Origin: Zunongwangia profunda SM-A87
GTDB taxonomy: Bacteria; Bacteroidota; Bacteroidia; Flavobacteriales; Flavobacteriaceae
Direction of reading: 5' to 3'
Assembly (NCBI RefSeq): GCF_000023465.1
Contig: NC_014041.1
Span: forward strand, 5,064,188 to 5,128,187
Length of the DNA stretch: 64,000 nt
This document shows positions 34,886 through 44,494 of this stretch, piece by piece. The translations under genes were made by a program, and so were the position numbers. Position 1 is the first letter of the stretch. Each line of letters opens with the position of its first letter. The notes below the pieces were generated by a model. The model saw nothing but the letters and a program-made list of their open reading frames with translations, had not been told where the DNA came from and did no database searches.

Positions 34886-35845
34886 ATGACATATTTTAGA
34901 AAAATTTTGATTTTAGGAGGTTTGGGTTTGTTGATCTCATGTTCTTCAAACCCTTACCGTACTACCAATAAAATATATAAGAAAAAGGCGAAAGCCTATG
35001 CTAAAGAACTTAGTAGATTCCCACTAGAGGAAAACCCTAATGATTCCGCACTCAATTACGGTGAGTATGCTGTGGGAACTACTAATTTCAACCTTAGACG
35101 ACCCAATTTTGTAGTAATCCATCATACCGCACAGGATTCTACAATTCAAACCTTAAATACATTTACTATTCCCAGAACCCAGGTGAGCTCACACTACGTG
35201 ATTGGTGATGACGGAGCGGTTTTTCATATGCTTAACAATTATTATCGTGCCTGGCATGGTGGTGTTGGGCAGTGGGGACATACTACCGATCTTAATTCGG
35301 CTTCTATAGGAATCGAACTCGATAATAACGGAAAAGAAGCCTTTTCTGAGGCTCAAATTTCAAGTTTACTGGATGTATTAAAACAACTCAAAGAAGACTA
35401 TAAAATACCTGCGGCAAATTTCGTAGGGCATCTTGATATCGCTCCCGGCAGAAAAACTGATCCAAGCGCCGATTTTCCCTGGAAACGCCTCGCTGAAGAA
35501 GGCTACGGAATATGGTATGATGCCGAGCGTATCGAAAATATCCAGTTTGAGCACCAATTTTTTACAGAGAATCATCTGAAAATCGATAATATCAATCCTG
35601 CTTTTAAACAACGTATCCCGTTACTGGATCGATATCTATTTCCAGATGTGATCCCATCTGACTTTACCATCGCGGAAGCCTTAAGAATTATAGGTTATAA
35701 CATTGATGATCTTGATGCCGCGATTAAAAGCTTTCAGATCCATTTTCTTCAGGAAAAAGACCATGTAAACGGAATTTTAAACGCTGAAGGAATAAAAATT
35801 CTTTATGATTTATATCAAAAATCGCTTTTGGAAGCACGAAGTTAG
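34886..35845 (+). CDS. N-acetylmuramoyl-L-alanine amidase lipoprotein
   Basis: A lipoprotein signal ends at C19 (GLLISCS). The Amidase_2 domain (about 70-215) has FVVIHHTAQDS with zinc ligand H79 or H80, WHGGVGQWGHTTDLNS, IGIELDNNG (E144) and FVGHLDIAPGRKTDPSADFP with H182 and D192. A C-terminal helical part (about 245-315) resembles a peptidoglycan-binding domain. It cuts the bond between MurNAc and the stem peptide, like AmiD, at the outer membrane. It follows nagB by 45 bp and may share its transcript. The 3' end leads into repeat field 2. Confidence 0.92.
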   Translation: MTYFRKILILGGLGLLISCSSNPYRTTNKIYKKKAKAYAKELSRFPLEENPNDSALNYGEYAVGTTNFNLRRPNFVVIHHTAQDSTIQTLNTFTIPRTQVSSHYVIGDDGAVFHMLNNYYRAWHGGVGQWGHTTDLNSASIGIELDNNGKEAFSEAQISSLLDVLKQLKEDYKIPAANFVGHLDIAPGRKTDPSADFPWKRLAEEGYGIWYDAERIENIQFEHQFFTENHLKIDNINPAFKQRIPLLDRYLFPDVIPSDFTIAEALRIIGYNIDDLDAAIKSFQIHFLQEKDHVNGILNAEGIKILYDLYQKSLLEARS

Positions 35846-35859
35846 AAAACTGTAAACTT

Positions 35860-38021
35860 TCTGAATGAAGACCACAGCGCTGTTAGAATCTAGAAAATAG
35901 ACCAAAAGAAGCAAGACCCGAGACTCAGGAACCAAGACAAAAATTTTGAATTTTGAATGCAAAAGGTGTCATCTCGACCTTGTGGAGAGATCTTTTTAGT
36001 TAGAACCTAGAAAAGAGAGAATAGACCCCAGACTCAGGAAACAAGATAAAAAATTTGAATTTTGAATGCTGAGTTTTGAATGGCTGTACAATGTAAACTG
36101 TATACTGAAAACAGACTTCTCGATACAATAACTTTTGAACCTTGAACTTTAAACCTTAAACATTGCATTCTGAAGGTTGTCATTTCGACTGAAGCGAAGC
36201 GAAATGGAGAAATCTTTTTTTAGTGAGAGTCTGGAATCTGGAAAATAGACAAGAGAATCTGGAATCAGGAAACAAGATTAAAATTTTGAATGTTAAATGT
36301 TGAATTTGGAATGACTTTTCAACGTACAACAACTTTTGAACTTTCTAACTTAAATTGTTGATTGAGATTTCTCGGCTTCATTTCATTGCGCTCGAAATGA
36401 CAAAATCTTAGAAAATGATAATTTATATCCTAAATTTAGATGCTTCGCTATTAGAATAGGGAAAATAGATCAAAAGAAGCAATACGCAAGAACCAGGAGT
36501 CAGGGTTAAAATGTTGAATTTTCAATGGCTGTACAATGTAAACTGTATATTGAAAACAGACTTCTCGATACAACAACTTTGGAACCTTGAACCTTAAACA
36601 TTGCATTCTAAAGGTTGTCATTTCGACTGAAGCGAAGCGAAATGGAGAAATCTAGTTGAGTGAGATTTCTCGACTTCATTTCATTGCGCTCGAAATGACA
36701 AAATCTTAGGAAATGATAATTTGTATCCTAAATTTAGATGCTTCGCTATTAGAATAGAGAAAATAGACCAAAAGAAGCAAGATTCAGGATTAAAATGTTG
36801 AATTTTGAATTAGTAATGGCCTATCGAAGATTGCTCGTGAAATTAAAAATGAGAGAAGCGTTAAAATTTTAGGCTGTTTGAGCGAAGCGAGTTCCTAAAA
36901 TTTAGCTTCCGAATGTACAATTTAGAGCAAGGTTCGTAAGCCTAGACTTTTTTGTTTCTTTTTTCGTCAATGGAAAAAAGAAAAAACATCAATAGAATTT
37001 GGAAGTGAATAGTGAGAATCTAGAATCAGGAACCAACACAAAAATATTGAATTTTCAATGGCTGTACAATGTAAACTGTATATTGAAAACAGACTTCTCG
37101 ATAAAACAACTTTTCAACCTTAGACATTGCATTCTAAAGGTGGTCATTTCGACTGAAGCGTAGCGAAATGGAGAAATCTAGTTGATTGAGATTTCTCGAC
37201 TTCATTTCATTGCGCTCGAAATGACAAAATCTTAGGAAATGATAATTTGTATCCTAAATTTAGATGCTTCGCTATTAGAATAGGGAAAATAGACCAAAAG
37301 AAGCAAGAACCAAGAGTCAGGAACCAAGACAAAAATTTTGAATTTCGAATGCTGAGTTTTGAATAGCTTTACAATGTAAACTGTATACTGAAAACATACT
37401 TCTCGATACAATAACTTTTGAACCTTGAACTTTAAACCTTAAACATTGCATTCTAAAGGTGGTCATTTCGACTGAAGCGTAGCGAAATGGAGAAATCTTT
37501 TTTTTAGAATCTAGAATCTAGAATCTAGAGAATAGAAAATAGACAGGAGAATCAAGAATCAGGATTAAAATTTTGAATGTTGAATGTTGAATTTTGAATG
37601 ATTTTTCACCGTACAACAACTTTTGAACTTTCAAACTTTTTACTTAAAAGAGACTTCTATATAGAACAACTTTTAAACTTTCTAACTTAAATTGTTGATT
37701 GAGATTTCTCGACTTCATTACATTTCGCTCGAAATGACAAAATCTTAGGAAATGATAATTTTTATCCTAATTTTTGCTGTAAACTATATATTGAAAACAG
37801 ACTTCTTGATACAACAACTTTTCAACCTTAAACTTTTAAACTTTAAACGCTATTGTCCTCCCGGGCACTTCGATACGATTTCTTCGAAATCACTCAGTGA
37901 CCTAAATTCAATACTGAAGTTGAAAGTACCAAAGTTAGAAAGTAGAAAAATCAGAGACAAGACAAAAATTTTGAATGTTGAATTATTTTGACTGCCGGTT
38001 TTTTCTGTTCACTATTCACTG
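35860..38021. repeat. Mosaic repeat field 2 (about 2.2 kb)
   Basis: The modules of field 1 recur here in inverted orientation: hairpins with TCGAAATGAC/GTCATTTCGA arms at about 36178, 36362, 36615, 37142, 37462 and 37698, the AAACTGTATATTGAAAACAG block several times, AAAAGAAGCAAGA followed by CAGGA, and one copy of the conserved hairpin element. It follows the 3' end of the amidase gene. The open frame at 37752-37991 is repeat sequence, not a gene. The IS3-type element is inserted at its right end. Confidence 0.9.
36808..36993 (+). repeat. Conserved hairpin element, copy 3 (inverted)
   Basis: This is the same element as 22043-22221 in the opposite orientation, with GCCTAGACTTTTTTG and then TTTCTTTTTTC-gtcaat-GGAAAAAAGAAA at its end. 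The sequence is almost unchanged although the copies are 14 kb apart. Confidence 0.7.
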
Positions 38022-38067
38022 TGACTAAGACTGAAATAAGTTGCCCTTTTTCTTAAACTTTTAAACA

Positions 38068-38424
38068 ATGGAAAAAGGTAAACAACGCCGGGTTTTTAGT
38101 GTTGAGCTAAAACTTGATTTAGTGAAAAAAATCGAACAGGGTGACCTCCGGGTTTTGGATGTCACCAATGTTTACGGAGTGAGTCGTACCGCCGTTTACA
38201 AATGGCTCAGAAAATATTCCGATCTTTACCGCAGCGAAACCAGGGTTATAGTGGAACAAAAAAGTATGAGCAAAAAGAACAAAGAACTGCAAGATCAGAT
38301 CAAGAAACTTGAGCAAGCCCTTGGTCAGAAACAGATGCGAATTGATTACCTGGAGAAGGTCGTTGAATTTGCTTCGGAACGTTCTGGGGAGGATATCGAA
38401 AAAAAGAACAAACGGCTGTCCTAG
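38068..38424 (+). CDS. IS3-family transposase OrfA
   Basis: This 118-residue protein has a helix-turn-helix (about 22-52; VLDVTNVYGVSRTAVYKWLR) that binds the IS ends, and a leucine-zipper-like coiled coil (about 65-105; KNKELQDQIKKLEQAL). The frame holds A-AAA-AAG at 38400-38406 near its 3' end. A -1 shift there opens a frame without stops into orfB, so an OrfAB transposase is expected by programmed frameshifting. Confidence 0.92.
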   Translation: MEKGKQRRVFSVELKLDLVKKIEQGDLRVLDVTNVYGVSRTAVYKWLRKYSDLYRSETRVIVEQKSMSKKNKELQDQIKKLEQALGQKQMRIDYLEKVVEFASERSGEDIEKKNKRLS

Positions 38425-38435
38425 AATATTTCCGA

Positions 38436-39305
38436 ATGAACAAGTCAAGTTTTAATGGTTCCATGACAGCATTATATAACATGCTAGGGATAACCAAGCA
38501 GGCTCACTATAAGCGGGTTAAACAACAGGCTCACTTGTCAGGGATTGCTCAGGAAGTAATTGCATCTGCTCAAGAAATCCGTAAGAAACATAGGAATATG
38601 GGGTGTCGCAAGCTTTATGATCAGATCAAGCCCGAGAGGATAGGCAGGGATAGGTTTGAAGCAATCCTTCTCGCCAATGGATTTAGGGTAGCACGTATAA
38701 AAAGCCATCACCGTACGACCTATGCAGGTAAGCGGTGGTATCCAAACCTGATAAGTGGCACTACAATAAAGAAAGAAAACAGGCTCTTGGTGAGTGACAT
38801 AACTTATATATCGGTTTATATAGGATGCCATTACTATCTTACCCTGGTGCTAGATGTTTATAGCCGAATGATTACAGGATGGAGCTTATCGGCCAACATG
38901 ACCACAGAGGACACCGTTGTTCCAGCCTTTAAGATGGCTGTAGCAGGTCTAGACAATCAAGAACGCAAAAAACTTATTTTTCATTCAGACAGGGGCAGCC
39001 AGTATGGTTCAGACAAAATGGAACAACTCCATAAGCACTATTCAACCACCCCTAGCATGGGAGGGAAAGCCTGGGAGAATGCCCATGCAGAGTCTATAAA
39101 TGGGATACTTAAGAATGAGTATATCAATTTCGAAAATATGAATATATCACTTAAACAAGCTCAAAAGTTGGTAGAAGAGGCCATTTATTTATATAATTTT
39201 GAGCGGCCACATGGTTCACTGAAAAATAGGAAACCACAAGAATTTTTAAACTTTGTTCAGCGCTTAGCTACTGAACAAAGACCAGTATTTAAAATAAATT
39301 ATTAA
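38436..39305 (+). CDS. IS3-family transposase OrfB (DDE integrase)
   Basis: This 289-residue catalytic part of the transposase has an N-terminal HTH_21-like region (KKHRNMGCRKLYDQIK) and an rve integrase core. The DDE residues are the aspartate in LLVSDITYIS, the one in IFHSDRGSQYGS, and the glutamate in NAHAESINGILKNEYI. The usual family ending FERPHGSLKNRKPQEF is present. It lies in the -1 frame relative to orfA and is probably made mainly as an OrfAB fusion. Confidence 0.95.
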   Translation: MNKSSFNGSMTALYNMLGITKQAHYKRVKQQAHLSGIAQEVIASAQEIRKKHRNMGCRKLYDQIKPERIGRDRFEAILLANGFRVARIKSHHRTTYAGKRWYPNLISGTTIKKENRLLVSDITYISVYIGCHYYLTLVLDVYSRMITGWSLSANMTTEDTVVPAFKMAVAGLDNQERKKLIFHSDRGSQYGSDKMEQLHKHYSTTPSMGGKAWENAHAESINGILKNEYINFENMNISLKQAQKLVEEAIYLYNFERPHGSLKNRKPQEFLNFVQRLATEQRPVFKINY

Positions 39306-39368
39306 CTTGAAAAAAGGCAACCTTATTCAGGCAAGGTCACTGTGCATCCAACGTATATTGTAAACTAA

Positions 39369-39414
39369 AAACCTCACAATCCCTTAAACTATCGGGACTG
39401 TGAGGTTTGTTTTA
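39369..39414. terminator. Strong hairpin terminator, possibly bidirectional
   Basis: AAACCTCACAATCCC (39369-39383) pairs with GGGACTGTGAGGTTT (39394-39408) with one mismatch, around a 10-nt loop. On the plus strand it is followed by GTTTTAT, and on the minus strand by TTAGTTTA after the closing T run. It lies beyond the 3' end of the minus-strand receptor gene and 30 bp from the IS. Confidence 0.75.
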
Positions 39415-39486
39415 TAGCTTCCTGGAGAACATATATAATTACGTTATTAGAAGAAAGCTGAACTTCTTAAGCCTTAACGCTTTGTT

Positions 39487-42345
39487 CTATTGTAATTTTA
39501 AATTCAACCTTGCAAACAAATAACGACCGCCTATACCAAACTGGGCGTTTCTGGGCCAGTCGAATCTTCCGCTACTTCGGTTATCCTCTATTCTATTTCT
39601 ATCGGGATATAAATCGAATAAATTGTTAGCCCCCAAGGTTAAATTAATCGATTCTGAAAAGTTATAGCCTACCGAAAGATCGGTTACTACTTTTCCTGAA
39701 TATACCTCTTGATTCGCCAATGTATTGGAAGGTTGTGTTACCTCACCAAAATACACATTCCGAAGGAAGAAATTAAAGTCTTCTACAGTAAGAACATTGG
39801 TTAAATTAATCTTCGTTCTGGGTACCGCTTCTTCTAAATAAATACGATTATCTTCAGAAAAATAGGTATCCAATTTATTTTGTAATAAAGGTGACGCATG
39901 AATATCGCCTACCCGTTGTGTCCTGGTAAAAGTTCCTGCAAGATCATTTTTCAACTTCCAGCCATTATCGAAATAGGTGTTTTGTGTAAGAACAATATCT
40001 AAACCTTTGGATTCGGTATCTATGGCATTCGCAAAAAAGGCTGCTGCTTCAGCATTCGCACTTCTAAGAATCTGACTAATTTCCGAATCCGGATCATCAT
40101 CACTAAAACGTCCTGTATATACTACACGATCATCAATCGCTACAAAATAAGCATCGGCGGTAATGGTTAAATTGGCATCCGGGATTTTAGCGGTTATTCC
40201 TAAACTGGCACTTTTCGAGGTTTCTTCTTTTAAATCTGGAATGCCCAGCAATTTCGCCGCCCTACTATCATTAGAAAAAGTTCCTACCTGTACCGGATTT
40301 CCTTCATCATTAAAAACCGTAGAAGTAGAATTATAATAAATCTGGTGTAGCGAAGGTGCTCTAAAGCCTGTATTCACCGCTGCTCTTAAATTTATATTAT
40401 CAGTAAGTTTATATCGGGAAGCTACTTTAAAATTTAAGGTAGATCCAAAATCTGAATAGTTTTCGAATCTTCCGGCAAAGGTGAGTAGCAAGTCTTTAGT
40501 TACATCGGCTTCAAAATCGGCATAGGCCGCTACACTATTTCGCTGTCTGGAGATAGCATTATCAGGACTAAAACCGGGAAAAACCTGTGCTCCTCCTGCT
40601 CTGGCATTTCCGAAGAAATCTGTAGTAGGTTGCTGGCTGGCATTGGTGATAACAGTGCCGTCCGCAGTATATTGCGCATAAGATTTTTCTTCCCCGGCAA
40701 TGATATTATAATTTTCCAGGCGATACTCACCGCCAAAAGCAACATTAAAGCCTTCGAACAATTGTGGAAAAAACTGCGAAACATCAAGATTGGTCGTATT
40801 TTGAGAAAAAGAAAATCCGCCGGCATCAAAACTGGTAGGACTGGTACCTTCTAAAGAAGCATTAGAGGTATTGTCTATAAAATACATAAACTCATTTTCT
40901 CCCCAGGTATTACTAAAATCGACATCCCAATCGCCTACTTTACCACGTATTCCGGCAGCAAAAGATTTGTCACTGATTTTAGAGTTTATTTCTGGTAAAA
41001 ACCCGTTGATATAATATGGGGTATAGGTACGGCTTTGATTGGGTAATCTATAAAATCCTGCCGCATTTCCTTTTCTGGAGCTTAGCCCACTAAACGCATA
41101 AAGCTCGGTTCCATTATCATCTAACGGTAGGGCAAAATTAGCGAATAAACGACCGCCACGTAAAGCAGACTGCCCTACTCTCATATTAAAATCAGATCGG
41201 TTTAAACCTCTTGCAGCCAATTCCTCTTCAGTTACATTTCTCCCTAACAGGTTTTGTAAGGTAGCCCGATCGTTCGCCTGAGCTATTTCATTTTTAAAAT
41301 CAGCAGAAAAATAATCCACCTCTTGTGCATAATTCTGAATTTGCTGATTGGATAAACTGCTAAGATCTGCATTATCCTGATAGGCCTGCCACTCTACCGC
41401 ATTATAAGCATTAAATATACTTCCTTCCCAGGCTTTCATGCGGTTATAAGCATCACGGTAATCAAAATCTCCTGAAAAGTTTATAAAACCACCTTTATCT
41501 CCTAACGGAATACCATAACTAGCGGCGACATTGATACTTTCACCATCCATACCGCCGGTTTGCTCATTGGCATTTCTGGATACATTAGCCCCGGTGGTTA
41601 CATTAATATTAAGCGTATTCACCTCATCTTTCAAAACCACATTTATTACGCCGGCAATCGCATCAGATCCATACTGGGCAGCGGCTCCATCTCTTAGTAC
41701 TTCAATTCTCTTGATTGCCGCAGCAGGTATTGCATTTAAATCGGTACCTACACTCCCTCTACCAAAAGTTCCGTTTACATTAATCAGGGAAGAGGTATGG
41801 CGACGTTTCCCATTAATCAATACCAAAACCTGATCGGGCCCTAAGCCTCGCAACGAAGCGGGATCGATATGGTCTGTTCCATCTGATAAAGATTGGGTTG
41901 TAGAGGTAAACGAGGGGGCTACATAATTAAGAATCTGGTTAACATTTACCTGGGGTACCGAGACCTGTAGCTCTTCTACATCCAAAACATCTACGGGTAC
42001 GGCAGACTCGGTCACCGTCCTACTTCGATTCCTCGAACCTACCAGCACCACTTCTTCCAGGTTTGTACCGCTTACCAACTGCACGTTGATAGTGGTGGTG
42101 GTAATTTCTACCTCCTTTTTTTCGAAACCTACGAAGGTAAAAACAAGTGTTTGCCCTAATTCAGCTTTAATATTGAAATTTCCGTCGAAATCGGTAACCG
42201 TTCCGGTTTGTGTTCCTTTAAGCTGGATGGTCACTCCTGGTAAGGCTTGTGCATTCTCATCGGTGACATTTCCGGTAATACTTTCCTGTTGTGCGCTTAA
42301 GCTTAAACTTATTAGCAGGAAAAACAGGGTAAAAATTCTATTCAT
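39487..42345 (-). CDS. TonB-dependent receptor (952 aa)
   Basis: A signal peptide (about 1-18) is followed by a carboxypeptidase-regulatory-like domain (about 22-95), a plug (about 115-245; LRGLGPDQVLVLINGKRR and IERIEVLRDG-like IKRIEVLRDGAAAQYGSDAI) and a 22-strand-type barrel ending FGIGGRYLFARLNLKL. It is not of the SusC type and no SusD adjoins it. The substrate cannot be named. It lies downstream of the gamma-glutamyltransferase gene on the same strand with a 135-bp gap holding a repeat, so an operon is uncertain. Confidence 0.92.
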   Translation of the reverse strand: MNRIFTLFFLLISLSLSAQQESITGNVTDENAQALPGVTIQLKGTQTGTVTDFDGNFNIKAELGQTLVFTFVGFEKKEVEITTTTINVQLVSGTNLEEVVLVGSRNRSRTVTESAVPVDVLDVEELQVSVPQVNVNQILNYVAPSFTSTTQSLSDGTDHIDPASLRGLGPDQVLVLINGKRRHTSSLINVNGTFGRGSVGTDLNAIPAAAIKRIEVLRDGAAAQYGSDAIAGVINVVLKDEVNTLNINVTTGANVSRNANEQTGGMDGESINVAASYGIPLGDKGGFINFSGDFDYRDAYNRMKAWEGSIFNAYNAVEWQAYQDNADLSSLSNQQIQNYAQEVDYFSADFKNEIAQANDRATLQNLLGRNVTEEELAARGLNRSDFNMRVGQSALRGGRLFANFALPLDDNGTELYAFSGLSSRKGNAAGFYRLPNQSRTYTPYYINGFLPEINSKISDKSFAAGIRGKVGDWDVDFSNTWGENEFMYFIDNTSNASLEGTSPTSFDAGGFSFSQNTTNLDVSQFFPQLFEGFNVAFGGEYRLENYNIIAGEEKSYAQYTADGTVITNASQQPTTDFFGNARAGGAQVFPGFSPDNAISRQRNSVAAYADFEADVTKDLLLTFAGRFENYSDFGSTLNFKVASRYKLTDNINLRAAVNTGFRAPSLHQIYYNSTSTVFNDEGNPVQVGTFSNDSRAAKLLGIPDLKEETSKSASLGITAKIPDANLTITADAYFVAIDDRVVYTGRFSDDDPDSEISQILRSANAEAAAFFANAIDTESKGLDIVLTQNTYFDNGWKLKNDLAGTFTRTQRVGDIHASPLLQNKLDTYFSEDNRIYLEEAVPRTKINLTNVLTVEDFNFFLRNVYFGEVTQPSNTLANQEVYSGKVVTDLSVGYNFSESINLTLGANNLFDLYPDRNRIEDNRSSGRFDWPRNAQFGIGGRYLFARLNLKLQ

Positions 42346-42365
42346 AGCGTTTTTGGTTTAGTAAA

Positions 42366-42480
42366 TTACCTTAGGGCAACCCCAAAGGCATTTGTTTAGA
42401 AAATTATTTTTATTTCGAGGCATCTCGATTATCGAGTAGATCAATCAGAAACCTAGAGGAATTAAACCCTCAATGAGGGA
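42366..42480. repeat. Diverged repeat shared with 24.4-24.6 kb
   Basis: Contains AAAGGCATTT, TTTTTATTTCGAGGCATCTC, ATTATCGAG and CCTAGAGGAATTAAACCCTC, matching blocks of the intergenic element at 24418-24640. The block ends with the ggt stop codon in GGGATTAAAA. Confidence 0.55.
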
Positions 42481-44193
42481 TTAAAAACCGATAGCGGTAT
42501 CATCACCTCTAGGGTCGGCCCCTCCTTCTAAATTACCGTTGGGTAATACTTTTATCGCATCTACTTTACCGATAATCCTAGATTCTTTTTGATTAATTTT
42601 ATATCCTTTTTGCTGCAGTTCTTGTATGGTCTCTTTTGCAAATCCTTCAGGCTCCATCATAATTTCGTCTGGCAACCACTGATGGTGAAAGCGTTTAGCT
42701 GAAACGGACTCCTGCATCGATAAATCGAACTCGGCAACATTTAAAAAGGTTTGTAACACTGAAGTAATAATGGTAGAACCTCCCGGAGATCCTACTACCA
42801 TCCATAATTTCCCGTTTTTTTCAATAATTGTGGGTGTCATCGAACTCAGCATTCGTTTTTCCGGTTCAATCGCATTAGCTTCAGCTCCTACCAATCCAAA
42901 CATATTAGGGACTCCTGGTTTTAGGCTGAAATCATTCATTTCATTATTCATAAAAAAGCCTAATTCAGGAATATATAATTTTGACCCATAGGCTCCGTTT
43001 AAAGTAGTAGTTACAGAAACAGCATTGCCCATCGCATCTACAATCGAATAATGGGTTGTTTCATTACTCTCATAACCGCTAATGGTACCATGTGTTATTG
43101 TTGAAGACGGCGTTGCCTGCTCAAAACTGAAATCCGACATTCTATCACTTAAATAAGCATCGGCTAATAAACTGTCCTGCGGTACATCATAAAAATCGGA
43201 ATCTCCAAGGTAAAAACTCCTGTCGGCGTAGGCCCGGCGTTCTGCTTCGGTTAATACCTGTATGTATTTTGCCGAATTTGGTTGATATCCGGCTAATGGA
43301 TAAGGCTCGATCATTTTTAAAATTTGTCCTAATACGATTCCACCACTAGAGGGAGGCGGCATCGAAATTATTTGATATTCTTTATAGGGAATACGAATAG
43401 GATCACGCCATTTGGCCTCGTATTTCAGTAAATCTTCTTCAGTGAGAATTCCGCCCCGCTGTTTAAGGAATTCCAGCATTTTTTTTCCTGTCTCACCAGC
43501 ATAAAATTCGCTTCGTCCGTTGGCAACTATTCGCTTCAGGGTATGCGCTAAGGCTATATTTTTAATGGTATCCCCTTTTTTATAAGCTTTTGTATAAAGA
43601 GTCATATCCTGATTCACTTGCAGTAAAACATCACGATATTTTTGTAATCGCTCCTGCTGTTTTTGCGTCACAATCACTCCTTTTTCGGCTAATTCGATAA
43701 CCGGTTGTACTATTTCCTGAATGGGTAAACTGCCAAATTTTTCATGTACTTTAAAAATTCCGGCAATGGTTCCCGGTACTCCCGATGCCATTGCCCCTAA
43801 GGTACTTTTACCTTCGATAACTTCGCCATTTTCGTCCAGATACATATTTTTTGAAGCAGCCAGAGGCGCTTTTTCGCGATAATCTAAACTTCCTGTGTTG
43901 CCATCAGCAGTACGATAGACCATAAAACCCCCACCTCCTAAATTACCGGCAAAAGGATAACTTACCGCCAGGGCCATTTCGGTAGCCACCATAGCATCGA
44001 AGGCATTTCCGCCTTTTTTCATGATATCGACGCCTATTTTGGAAGCTTCTCTTCTGGCAGAAACAAGCATTGCTTTTTCAGCCACTTCCCCGGTTTTATT
44101 TTTTTCTGTTGTTTCTGGTAATTTCGATTTACAGGAAACAAACAACAAACCCGATAGAATTACTAGGTTAATAGAAAACGAAATTTTAGTCAT
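42481..44193 (-). CDS. ggt: Gamma-glutamyltransferase (lipoprotein)
   Basis: This 570-residue enzyme hydrolyses or transfers gamma-glutamyl groups from glutathione and related peptides. A lipoprotein signal ends at C21 (LFVSCKS). Family motifs are NLGGGGFMVY (84-93), DYREKAP (104-110) with substrate-binding R106, and the autoprocessing site ETTHYSIVD (378-386) with nucleophile T379. The precursor would cleave before T379 into two chains. SMPPPSSGGI and GSPGGSTIITSVLQ are also conserved. Its location beside muropeptide genes raises the possibility that it handles gamma-D-Glu peptides, which is inference. Confidence 0.95.
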   Translation of the reverse strand: MTKISFSINLVILSGLLFVSCKSKLPETTEKNKTGEVAEKAMLVSARREASKIGVDIMKKGGNAFDAMVATEMALAVSYPFAGNLGGGGFMVYRTADGNTGSLDYREKAPLAASKNMYLDENGEVIEGKSTLGAMASGVPGTIAGIFKVHEKFGSLPIQEIVQPVIELAEKGVIVTQKQQERLQKYRDVLLQVNQDMTLYTKAYKKGDTIKNIALAHTLKRIVANGRSEFYAGETGKKMLEFLKQRGGILTEEDLLKYEAKWRDPIRIPYKEYQIISMPPPSSGGIVLGQILKMIEPYPLAGYQPNSAKYIQVLTEAERRAYADRSFYLGDSDFYDVPQDSLLADAYLSDRMSDFSFEQATPSSTITHGTISGYESNETTHYSIVDAMGNAVSVTTTLNGAYGSKLYIPELGFFMNNEMNDFSLKPGVPNMFGLVGAEANAIEPEKRMLSSMTPTIIEKNGKLWMVVGSPGGSTIITSVLQTFLNVAEFDLSMQESVSAKRFHHQWLPDEIMMEPEGFAKETIQELQQKGYKINQKESRIIGKVDAIKVLPNGNLEGGADPRGDDTAIGF

Positions 44194-44494
44194 TTTAGAT
44201 CTATGCTTAATTTAGAATCACAAAGAACTAAATTAAAATATGATTTAGGAAATGTAAAGAATAGAAATTATTGAAAAAGATATAAGGCCTATTGATACAG
44301 CATGATGAAATCTGAATCTAGATGGATATGTTTTTAGAAAATAGAGCAAAAGAAGCAAGAGCCGAGACTCAGGAAACAAGATAAAATGTTGAATTTTGAA
44401 TGCTGAATTTTGAATTAATTTGTGCTGAAAGCTTTATGCTTACTGCTAATTAATTATTGATAATTGTAACCTGAGACTGCCTAGCTGAAAAAAG
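44194..44494. other. Intergenic DNA with a short mosaic-repeat fragment
   Basis: No gene is seen. Positions about 44336-44420 are a small copy of the field-2 type repeat (AAAAGAAGCAAGAGCCGAGA, then AATTTTGAATGCTGAATTTT). The rest is AT-rich and includes the ggt promoter region near 44200-44280. Confidence 0.6.

Larger units (their letters stand above)
38022..39339 (+). mobile_element. IS3-family insertion sequence, copy 1 (intact)
   Basis: The 1318-bp element has imperfect terminal inverted repeats of about 31 bp beginning TGAC (38022-38052 and 39309-39339) and a 3-bp target duplication CTG on both sides. It carries orfA and orfB in the order and frames typical of IS3 elements. OrfB is identical in protein sequence to that of copy 2 at 54607-55925, so the copies are recent relatives. 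It sits at the border of repeat field 2. Confidence 0.93.

Noticed and set aside
37752..37991. 79-codon frame in repeat field 2
   Set aside because: It is composed of the same repeat modules as the rest of the field and has no homologue-like features.
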